Assembly (NCBI GenBank): GCA_030704615.1
Contig: CM060732.1
Location: 14,882,001 to 14,946,000, forward strand
Direction of reading: 5' to 3'
DNA: 64,000 nucleotides
Source: Takakia lepidozioides
Lineage: Eukaryota; Streptophyta; Takakiopsida; Takakiales; Takakiaceae
Shown: positions 56,314 to 64,000 of the stretch, piece after piece
How the letters are laid out: every line of letters starts with the position of its first letter
Position numbering within the stretch: the stretch's first letter is position 1
Program-made: the position numbers and the translations under genes
Notes under the pieces: model-generated
Seen by the model: only the letters and a program-made list of their open reading frames with translations
The model's database searches: none
What the model was told of the DNA's origin: nothing

Positions 56314-57484
56314 TCATCTCATCATTGAGAACCTCCTCAACCCGAGAAGAATCCCAACCTCATCCATCACAGCTGCCTTGGCTGCCAACTCCCTCTGAAC
56401 CTCGAGCACCTCCCACGTGTGCCATGGATGTCTACACCCCGTGGTCCTCACCGGCTCGCCCCCACTCGCTGCCTGTACCGTCTCGGTAGGCAGAGAGACC
56501 ATCAAGGGAAGTGCACTCCGCACTCTACGTTGCTCAGCCATAGCCAAGCTGATAATCCAGGTCAAGCAATTGAGATCCATTGCTTGCCCCAACACCTGAC
56601 GACGTGATGCCTCAGAAAGAGAAGGCACCGCCGTGGTCCCAGTGGAAAACCCCATAGCCGCTCTCCGCTCGTCGGGCATTAGGCTCCACTAACTGCTGCA
56701 ACTGAGCATCCCACAGGAGGCCAGGTCCACCATCCCGAAAAGCATGGGATCCTGGAAGCTGAGCAGTGTAGGTAATGCTGCTCGTGGTTGACCCACCCTG
56801 TTGACCACTGCCAAAGGCGAACGGTCATCGTGTCTCACACGTTGAGACTGCCTCCCTGTGTCCAAAATGCCATCCACGGTGAGGTGTGCTGGCCGCTGCA
56901 CCCCCATCAAATGCACGCTTGAGCAGTGCGGGTGGCATCAAGTTAGTCCACCAAAGCCGTGGACGATGAGCCCGTGACCCCACTGCAGCTGCATCCAGCA
57001 ACACTGCTGACCCAAGCCACGACCGGACTTGATGCACACTGGCCATCACCTGGCCCGAGAATGTATGCTGGAGACCAGCTTGATGAAGCTGCAAGTGGCG
57101 CAAAATCCGCACCATCTCCCAAAACAGACCCGTCCTCGAGTCTCGCAATCCATTGCCATGCCCGGCTGATGAATGCCCTTGGCAGGGCCAACCTGCCACT
57201 ACCAGATCAATGGAGCCAACCTGCTCCAAATCCTGCGCCCCCAGCAAGGAAATGTCTGCTGGCAAGGCTTGTTGGTATCCACGAACTGCAGACACTGGCA
57301 ACAAGTCAGGGTACTGCTGTACCAACTGAGCAACATGGCGCAGTGAGACGCGTCGTGCAGTCTCATCCCTCTCCACATACAGGTAACGTCGAACTCGTAC
57401 ACCTGCCTGCAGCACTGCAGCCAATCCAGTGCTGATCCCGCCAAACAAGTCCAGAAGGCATATGCCTTCATCCGGCACTGCCAC
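56314..57484 (-). pseudogene. C5 cytosine-specific DNA methyltransferase, element B
   Basis: An open frame from 57484 begins MAVPDEGICLLDLFGGISTG (motif I, S-adenosylmethionine site), then YLYVERDETARR, SIDLVVAGWPCQGHSSAG (motif IV with catalytic Cys) and GLRDSRTGLFWEMVRI. A loss of about 30 bases near 57060 removes motif VI (ENV, still present in A), so this copy cannot be active. Motif VIII (SRAHRPRLWW) and motifs IX-X follow in shifted frames down to 56500 (MGFSTGTTAV, RRQVLGQAMDL). The ATG at 57484 is the first in this frame after protease sequence; the domain may normally be part of a Pro-MTase-Pol polyprotein. Confidence 0.9.
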
Positions 57485-58030
57485 ACAAGAGGTGTGGTGT
57501 CCAATGGCGACAACTGAGGTGGTCCTGGTGCAATCACCGCACTCTCCTCCTCTCCTGACGGTACAAAGCTTCTACCCAGCTTGTTGCACCCGTCCATCAG
57601 CAGCCTGCTGCAAATCCTTGCTCGTACCCCACAATGGAGTGTGAGCAACCATGGCAGGCAACTCCGCCATACCATGCATGTCATCCTGCTCTGCTGGAGG
57701 TGGCACATCCTCTGCATGGGCATTGCCTCCAGCAACTCTCCAGGCCAACTAACTGCAGCTGTAAAGGCGGCTAGTGTTGGCATCTTGCCCGCTGGGCAGC
57801 CGCAATACCCCCAATGAATGTCACAGGGAGCTGTGCACGGCGACCATCCCTGACTGCCATCCAGGCCTGTAGGATGCTGACTCCTCCCAAAAGTCCAGGG
57901 TGAAGCCCATGGGGTATAACACTGCCCCACCAACGAGGACATCGTAAGAGACGCGTCTGTCACAATGGCCTTGGCTCGCATCACTGAGCCATCTTAGGAT
58001 GATCCGGCTGCAGTCTAATGGCCAACTGAT
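57485..58030 (-). other. Linker between protease and methyltransferase, element B
   Basis: Low-similarity coding-like sequence with frame changes joins the protease to the methyltransferase. The part near 57900-58000 corresponds to the post-protease segment of element C at 1-130. Confidence 0.4.
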
Positions 58031-58330
58031 GCCGTGTCATGCCCGAGCCTGCTCTGATCCTCCCAGAGATGTCTGTATCTGGAAAGGACAAGGCTCCATA
58101 TCCGCCTCCATGAGGCCCAAACCTGCAATAGCAGCTCTGCCCAACATCAGTGGCTGAGCTCCCGAGTCCAACAAGACCCGCAGTGGCCGGTACTTCTTGC
58201 CTGCCGGTCCACTCAAAGTGAAAATGCCTCCCTGGTTGTCTAACAAGACAACTCCAGGTGTCACCATGGCGCGCTCAAAGGCTGGCCTAGCTGGCAGCTC
58301 TCAACCTGGCAGCTGCAGCTTGCCATGGCG
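58031..58330 (-). pseudogene. Aspartic protease domain, element B
   Basis: The minus strand reads VVLLDNQGGIFTLSGPAGKK then LRVLLDSGAQPLMLGRAAIA, with the DSGA active-site loop, and PCPFQIQTSLGG as in element C. It is of retropepsin type and would process the polyprotein. The frame breaks at both ends by small indels. Confidence 0.75.
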
Positions 58331-58799
58331 CAGCCGTGGCAGTCTTGACCCTCAAATCCGAGGATCCCTCTGCCACTACACTCTCACAGAGTGTTGCTAC
58401 TAGTCTGAACACTGCAGCTGGTCTCTCACCCCCCGCGTCGCAATCATTGTTGCCGAGAACAGTGGGGCCTGACACACAGAGGTGGCTGCCCCCAATAACC
58501 ACACCGGACGCACTAGCCTTGGCAGCAGGAGTCAATGCTGCACGTGTAGCTCTCCCCAATGGCATAGTAACCTCCGCCTCGGTAACAGTCGGGCGAGAAC
58601 TAGGTGCCATGGCGATGGCGTCGACACAGTCTCTGCCAATTGGAATGACTGAGGAAGCCTCGCCTGACGGCTTGCCTCCCCACGTTGTGGATCCAAATTC
58701 CACCTCTGCACCTCGTGGCTCAGGAACTCGTGATGCTCCTCGAGTCACGGCTGCAGCAGACTCCACCTGCTCTAGTGGTAGCGCTGCTCCGCACATGAA

Positions 58800-60330
58800 T
58801 CCCATGCTCCCATATCTCCTCCCTCAGGAGCAGGAGGTGGACCATCCCGCCTGGGAGCCGGTACCGCCTGAGCTATAGCCATGGCAGCGAGCCTCTGCTC
58901 TAGCTGCTGAAGCCGATTGGCCATGCTTGGTCAACACCCTGACCTCCGCGTCCTTGGCATGTGGAGCTTGCCCTTGGCCTGCACCTCGTGCCCGACCACC
59001 TCGTCCTCTTGGGCTGGTCCACCTCGCCTCCGGCCACCATTGTTCCCTTGGAACTGGCCTGGGCGCAACTCAGGATGCAAGTCATAACACTGGGCATCTC
59101 CATGCCCATACTTGCCACAATGCCCACACTGCAACTGTGCAGGCTGTGCTTGTGCCGGCCTTTTGCCACTCTCTGGGCAATCTCTCTGACATGGGGTCCT
59201 CCACATGTCCAACATATCACCCCTGGTTGTTGTTGGCCTGCAAAAGATGCCACGGGCCTCTGCACCTGAGGTCCCCTTAAGCTCCATGGAACTTGGCTGG
59301 GCAAACCTGCCCCCCTGACCACTGTTGGGCAGTCCCTTGTGCCTGTGGGCTGACAGCTGTGCCCCATGCAGGCATGTCCTTGCCAAATCCAATTGTAACA
59401 ACTCGCTCCTCCACCATGTTGAGCTCAATCTGCTCAGCCAGCAGAAACACATCTGCTAATGTGGTTGGGCTGCTTGTAACAGGGTGCATCTCGCACCCTT
59501 CTCTTGAGCTCCTTGTCCAGATTCCATACCAAAATTGGATTGCCTGAGCTTCAGTAAACCCCTTGGGTCACACTATCAAGCGCCTCATACGAGTGGTACG
59601 CCTCTCGCAGGCTCCACTGGGTTTGCGCTGGAAGTCTTGCAAACTTCGCAGCTTCTCTGTCCTACACCTTGGTAGTTCCTCCGCAACTCCTGGAAGAACT
59701 CCACCACCGGGTTGAATCTAGGCACATGTGTTGTAGTCGTGGCAGGAGGAGTAGTAGCACCTTTTGAACTGGTCCACCTGCAGAAGTTCACACTACTTGC
59801 TCACTACTAGTGCTGGCAGTGGGAGCTATGGTAGTGATGCAGCTACTGTCGCGTCATGCCTCGAGTAATGGAGACGTAGTCAGGTGACCAATACATCCTC
59901 CACTCCTCAATCTCTGCTTCATGTCCTCGCCTGAACTCGTGGTAATCGTCCATAGGCGGGCCTTCCAAATGCTGGAACAGTCCCTTCCAGCCATGAATGG
60001 GGTGAATAGCTGTGGATTGCGCATCTGCTGCAAATCACACCAGCTGTCGAACTCCTGGATAAAGTCATCCAACTCGATTGTGCCCACAGCTCCAGAGTAC
60101 CTACGAGGCCCCCTTGGTAGCTCCATACATCTCCTCCATGTCGTCCCACAACAATGGCGAATGAAAGTGCACACCTGTTGATGAAGCCTTCGAGTCTGTG
60201 TCTGACTCTACAGTAATTGAGGGTGGCGGTGAAGGTGGTCTGAACCGAATACCTTGTCTTGTGAACCCACTCTCACTGTACTGCCTGTAGCCGTACTCCC
60301 CTCAAAACCCTTGGGTAACTCCGTAATGAC
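58800..60330 (-). pseudogene. Gag polyprotein, element B, frameshifted
   Basis: Gag sequence parallels element C: YSGAVGTIELDDFIQEFDSW and MRNPQLFTPFM near 60000-60100, GGCIGHLTTSPLLEA near 59870, FNPVVEFFQELRRNYQG near 59690. Further left come CWTCGGPHV and a CCHC knuckle CGHCGKYGHGDAQC near 59100-59140, then a Gly/Arg-rich stretch. At least five frame changes mark it as dead. It would form the particle core and bind RNA. Confidence 0.75.
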
Positions 60331-60872
60331 ACTCACAATGTGCACCTCCTCCACGTGATACTATAAGGCTCTAGTACTAATCTAATAGTGACACGGGTGG
60401 GCACCTGTTGCAGTCTAAGGGTCATATCCCAATGGCTCAGGGCACCTGCACCTGCATCCACCGCAAGAACTCCTATGGTTGGCTGGTCATCAACCCAGCC
60501 TCACCATAGAAGAAACACTGGTGGTCTTGCTGGTCATCACTCCAGCCTCACCACCGACAACATACTCTAGGATTGACCGGTGATCAAATCCGCCTAATCC
60601 CTATGAAAGCAAGCGCCCACACAAAACCAACATGGCGCACAGTCAAGCATGCAGGTGTTGGGGGGGATCCAAACACAAGAAATCAAAACATCAACACCCC
60701 CACACCAAAATCCAGCTGCAATGCTGATCCTGCAGAATATCACAGCCCAAAACCCCAGACTGACTGGCCTCCACCAAGAGAGGCTTTGGCAACTACGAGT
60801 ACAAGGTAATGAAAATAGTACAGAGATGGAGGGGAAGAATAGAAGCCCGCCCAAGCAAGATCTAATCCTGAT
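60331..60872 (-). other. Leader between first ORF and gag, element B
   Basis: Homologous to element C 2620-3080. No protein was recognised; it probably holds packaging or translation signals, which cannot be identified by eye. Confidence 0.5.
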
Positions 60873-61622
60873 CTATGCTATCAACTTCCAGACTTCTCTC
60901 AAAGTGCCTCGCTCTTCTTGATGGTAAGGTGTAGGAGGTATATCTATGTCCAGAAACCTGCCACTAACCTTGTCCCAAGCTACAGTAGCTCGCTCTAACC
61001 AACCCTCCTCCTCTTTCTGCCAGGTAGAGACAAAGCAACACTCTGTTATCTCCCGCTCACTGAACACTAAAGAAAACAAAGGTAGGGTCTGATAGTCTCT
61101 CAACTCGAAAGCTTTGAGACGGTTGCGGGTGTCCTCATTGCAAATGATTGCATCTCCTTCAAACAGAACAAACTTGTCCTCACTAATGAACCCCAGCTCG
61201 TGGTTGCCTTGTGCAGAGCGTGTCCGGTTGCAACGCTGTCTGATTGCACAAACTTGTGTAGCTCCTGCTCCTCTACTCCAGTACACCACGGCCTTGTGGC
61301 TGAACACCTTGGTCCCCGGGGCTGTCTTTGGCTGTGTTCCAAGCCTAGCTTTCACCCACTTTGGTATTTCACCTACAGCTGCAGAACTGCTGGCTCCAAC
61401 AGAGTTCTGACTGTCCAAAGCGCTATTGAGGCCCTCAACGCCAACTACAGCAGACTGTTGTCTACTGCTAATGCCTGACTCCCAGTATGCAATCAACTCG
61501 TCTAACTGTTCTCTACTCAAATCAGTCTGAGTTCCTTGGGAAACATAAATCTTCTCCCCTTGTGTGCACAGGCTAAGAGATGAGACCTGCCCTTCAATTA
61601 CGTCCTCATTTCCCCCAGCCAT
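60873..61622 (-). CDS. First ORF of the retrotransposon, 249 residues, unknown function
   Basis: An intact open frame starts with ATG at 61622 (MAGGNEDVIEGQ) and ends at 60873. Residues 1-95 are acidic, with many Ser and Gln, and are conserved in element A (17241-16955). Residues 100-249 look like a compact globular domain (KAVVYWSRGAGATQVCAIRQ, HELGFISEDKFVLFEGDAII, LRDYQTLPLFSLVFSEREI, ATVAWDKVSGRFLDIDIPP). No family was recognised. A faint likeness to the NELF.S..D....I..C part of BAH domains was noticed but is not reliable. It lies between the captured block and gag, so it is the first native ORF. It is the only long protein of element B without a frameshift. Confidence 0.7.
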   Translation of the reverse strand: MAGGNEDVIEGQVSSLSLCTQGEKIYVSQGTQTDLSREQLDELIAYWESGISSRQQSAVVGVEGLNSALDSQNSVGASSSAAVGEIPKWVKARLGTQPKTAPGTKVFSHKAVVYWSRGAGATQVCAIRQRCNRTRSAQGNHELGFISEDKFVLFEGDAIICNEDTRNRLKAFELRDYQTLPLFSLVFSEREITECCFVSTWQKEEEGWLERATVAWDKVSGRFLDIDIPPTPYHQEERGTLREVWKLIA

Positions 61623-61850
61623 ACAAGGAGTACATCCCCAGATTTATCTCTCATGTAGACCAGAACAGGTTCTAGAAACAGGATTGTGGATCTTTCATGG
61701 CACACTCACACCTTCTTTTTTTCTTTTTTTAAAAAAATTAATAAATTTTATAATAAGACAACAAATACAAAGAAAACTCTTTTAAAATAAAAATAAAAAT
61801 ACTTGTCTTGGTTCCTGTTCCCAGGTTATCTACAGGTTCCCAAACATGTT
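61623..61850 (-). other. Native leader next to captured block, element B
   Basis: 61623-61712 matches element A 17242-17330; 61720-61800 is A/T-rich; the shared TGTTCCCAGGTTATCTA lies at about 61817. After this word A and B diverge completely until 63758. Confidence 0.6.
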
Positions 61851-61917
61851 CATGTAGTTCTCACAGTCTGGATTCACCCCTCCTCTCGTTCTGTGCTCTT
61901 ATGATGTGGCAGTGCGT

Positions 61918-62165
61918 GGGATGTGAAGGTCGGTGATGCGGGTCTTGGCCTTTCTGTCAAGGAGAACGTGAGAAGGCTTCAGATCAATACACCCTGTGCT
62001 CCGGGCACTCAGGATGTAGGTATACCAACGCGCGTTTGTTACACCGATGGCAACGTTGAGTCGATCCCTTCAGCTCATATCCCGCTCATACACCAAGTGT
62101 CACTTGGTGAATGCACAGTCTCCCACTCTCATGCTTTCCTGCAACAAACACGACCTTGAGGTTCA
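61918..62165 (-). pseudogene. Receptor-kinase catalytic fragment captured in element B
   Basis: The minus strand reads HLVYERDMS, a stop, then RDRLNVAIGVTNARWY, a short gap, and IDLKPSHVLLDRKAKTRITD ending LHIPRTATS. This parallels plant receptor-like kinases from subdomain V (LVYEym..G) through RL.vAiGvA.aL.YLHh to the catalytic loop (HcDLKPsNvLLD) and the DFG region (aRitDFGiAr). Key residues are altered: the His-Arg/Cys-Asp is CID, Asn is His, and DFG is DLH, so it is dead. Sense orientation relative to element B. Moderate confidence because it is short and degenerate. Confidence 0.6.
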
Positions 62166-62329
62166 ATCCTCCAAAACCTGAGGATCGCCAGCCTGGGAGG
62201 TTGACACTGTCAAAAAGCGCCCCTCCCTTCCAGCAAATGGCCTAAGATCTGGTGACCTCGTCAATCCTCCCCTGGACTGCTCTTGCTTGGCCTTTCTCCC
62301 AGCTGCCTGCACCTGTCACTGTGTTTCTG

Positions 62330-62731
62330 CCTGACATTTGACTACCCTCCCAAGAATGTAGAAGTCCCTAAGATTCTCCGTCTGCCGCTGAAGCACTGCG
62401 GCAGTCAGGCTTTGCCCTGGTGTCACCTTCACCTCCCCACCTTTCTTCATGGCTTCAATCACTTCTTTAAACTGCTCATAGTTATGGACAGCCCCAACAG
62501 GCTGAATGTGGTTAGTAATGGGGGGTGTTTTCTGGGTAGTGTGATGCTCAAGGTCTCGCTTTGGGAGCCTTGACTACTGATCGGGTTGCTGGTGCGGTCG
62601 TGACGGAATTCCGCCTGGGAGGTGGACGTGGGCTGACCGTTGCATGTGGCTGTCGAAGAAAAGGAATTGGTCCGTGAGAAGCCTTGGAAGAAGCCGGTCT
62701 TACTTGCTGCACCAATACAAGTATTGCCCAT
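62330..62731 (-). pseudogene. CDPK N-terminal fragment captured in element B
   Basis: Starts with ATG at 62731 as MGNTCIGAASKTGFFQGFSR, which fits the myristoylation/palmitoylation N terminus of plant calcium-dependent protein kinases (MGNTCvG....GFFQ). A Ser/Thr/Gln-rich variable stretch follows. After a frame change near 62520 it reads NYEQFKEVIEAMKKGGEVKV and VLQRQTENLRDFYILGR, matching the segment just before the kinase glycine loop (usual SVL.rkTENlkd.Y.LGrkLGqGqFG). The kinase domain itself is absent. CDPKs sense calcium at membranes. The piece lies in the element's sense orientation between its 5' LTR and first ORF, so it is host-derived. Confidence 0.75.
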
Positions 62732-63757
62732 TTAATGTCCTCTCTCTTCCTCTCTCCCCACCTTAGCTCCTGGAAGAACTGTCCCCCAGTCTGTATGTCT
62801 TCTCTCTTCTGTGCGTTAGCCTACACGGTTTTTTACGCACGGGAAGCAACCAACTGCACACTGCAGACTCTTTAAGAGAGAACGGACTAACAGGCGAAAA
62901 CTCAAGCCCGTGACGTTCTTCCTAGAGAAGCGACCCTGCCACCCATTCGCCAACACCAGGTCTTCTGCAAAGTAGCATAAGGACGGACACTAGATGCCAC
63001 AACAACTGTACTCAGCACTGGGCATGAGTTCCGCCTTCAGCAACACGGAGACTCTTATCTCTCCAGCGTACTCCGATACCATCGCTCCGACATCCACAGC
63101 CACTGCCTTTGCGCAGTCAAACACGGAAATTTCCCTCTACAAAACCCGCTCATTAGTGCATCTTCTCACGCTTCCCCGTCGTACACACGCCCCGGTCACA
63201 CAGAGAGGCTTCGCAGGAGCTTCCTCCCATCCGCCATCTCACTTGCGTGGTATGAACAAGACAACTGGTGCTGGCTGGTCTACAGTCTATTTCCTAAGTA
63301 GACACTGCTCATCCACACATGCCTGCTCGGGCACACCCTGCAAGACTTCGGAGCAAATCCCCTCGCGCAACAGTTCGGGATTTGACTAACACGTCGGTGC
63401 AGCAACAACCGCCTGGCACCTTCAGTTATCAGAGGATTGCGACATAGCCTGTTGTGTAAACCGAGCACACAACCCAGTTGACTAGCATCTCAACCCCAGC
63501 CTTTCCCTAGCCTCCCTGACAAATGGGAGCACATGACGCGGTTACAGAGTTCGTCTCCATGCGCGCAGGCTGCAGTGTGAAGAAGCTTGAAAGTGGCAGG
63601 CAGCCATGGCCGAGCTGCTGTCGTGCTTCAACCACTCTACCTATACCCCCCGAGTCCCACCATTGCGACTGAGGATGTGAGATGAACTCCAGCTAGCGCC
63701 GTTCTATGCTCATTGCTTGAGCTGTGTACAAGACCATGACCATCTATATTATAATAG
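62732..63757. other. Rest of captured block in element B, unidentified
   Basis: No counterpart in element A. A plus-strand open stretch (62994-63389, 131 codons, Ser/Thr-rich) has no motif. 62732-62990 could be 5' untranslated sequence of the CDPK transcript, since it lies upstream of its ATG. Confidence 0.35.
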
Positions 63758-63837
63758 TGCTTAAAAAAACAAAAACATCATATCTAGCTTAGCATTGGAA
63801 AACTAGATAGAGCTCATCTCTCTCGAGTGATAAGAAA

Positions 63838-64000
63838 ACCAAAGAACACACTGTTGACACAAAACATGAAAACCAAAACCATCACTCTTTGAAATAGTAG
63901 TTGAGCCAGGGGCACCCCAAGCTATGGGGACTCTACCCCACAACAACCTACACTCCCATCATGAGTACACTCAGATCTAAACGCATGCAGGAGCTCGGTC
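63838..64000 (-). repeat. 5' LTR of element B (partial)
   Basis: Begins TGATAAGAAAACC and matches 52427-52589 closely to the window end, with the same diagnostic variants as the B 3' LTR ('gaaatagtag', 'cagatctaaacgcatgcag'). Confidence 0.9.

Larger units (their letters stand above)
52427..64000 (-). mobile_element. Element B: near-complete Ty3/gypsy retrotransposon with methyltransferase, integrase-PHD and captured genes
   Basis: In element (minus) order: 5' LTR (from 63838, running off the window), leader with captured CDPK and receptor-kinase fragments (about 63750-61835), first ORF (61622-60873), gag (about 60330-58800), protease (about 58330-58030), C5 methyltransferase (57484-56314), RT and RNase H (56087-54580), integrase-PHD (54460-53122), repeat X and purine tract, 3' LTR (52775-52427). 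At over 11.5 kb it keeps the 3.9 kb lost from element A. Outside the captured block it is nearly identical to A in the shared regions. Many single-base indels break its frames. Confidence 0.9.

Noticed and set aside
60873-61622. First ORF as a BAH domain
   Set aside because: Only a faint resemblance in one segment and the conserved N-terminal BAH strands are not visible; kept as unknown.
61918-62160. Plus-strand frame starting KVGDAGLGLSVKENV as a kinase DFG-like segment
   Set aside because: The minus strand gives a much better ordered receptor-kinase match (LVYE, DLKPS, ITD); the plus reading is its shadow.

Overview
This window comes from a repeat-dominated nuclear genome of a green plant in the streptophyte lineage. 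Fragments of a CP29 (Lhcb4) antenna protein, a BURP domain, a plant CDPK, an LRR receptor kinase, a plant-type PPR protein, CDC20 and aldehyde oxidase all point there. The PPR and Lhcb4 sequences look like those of seedless land plants, but a charophyte alga cannot be excluded. Only one complete, intact-looking host gene was found; most of the rest is transposable elements, satellites and gene debris.

Layout. 1-7595: gag-protease part, long leader and diverged LTR of a Ty3/gypsy-type element on the minus strand (element C, cut by the left edge). 7596-9680: ORF1 end of a LINE (minus), then a decayed unidentified coding stretch to about 10640. 11606-20445: palindromic satellite arrays, split by element A (11889-19793, minus). 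20930-21430: a hairpin repeat array. 22440-24000: a broken multi-exon gene. 24366-29150: LINE remains, one invaded by an 801-bp hAT-type MITE with a perfect 8-bp target duplication. 30070-32160: adjacent fragments of a GH3 beta-xylosidase, an LRR receptor and an aldehyde oxidase. 32263-33511: a fold-back Mutator-like MITE with a 9-bp target duplication. 35565-45491: a 12-exon PHD-finger gene (minus) whose inferred exons join in frame into about 1858 codons. 46745-48110: CDC20 and PPR pseudogenes. 50237-51251: hAT transposase remnant. 52427-64000: element B (minus), a longer sister copy of A running off the right edge.

The most interesting system is the A/B retrotransposon. Besides gag, aspartic protease, reverse transcriptase, RNase H and integrase, it encodes a C5 cytosine DNA methyltransferase between protease and RT, and a canonical PHD finger at the integrase C terminus where chromoviruses carry a chromodomain. 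B also carries a 249-residue first ORF of unknown function. In both copies the stretch between the 5' LTR and that ORF holds host gene pieces in the element's own sense orientation: Lhcb4 and BURP in A, a CDPK N terminus and a receptor-kinase fragment in B. This suggests repeated capture of host transcripts by an element that can write DNA methylation and read chromatin. Both copies are inactivated, at different positions. A's two LTRs differ at only about four of 349 positions by eye, so the activity was recent.

All domain names come from reading motifs by eye; no database search was possible.
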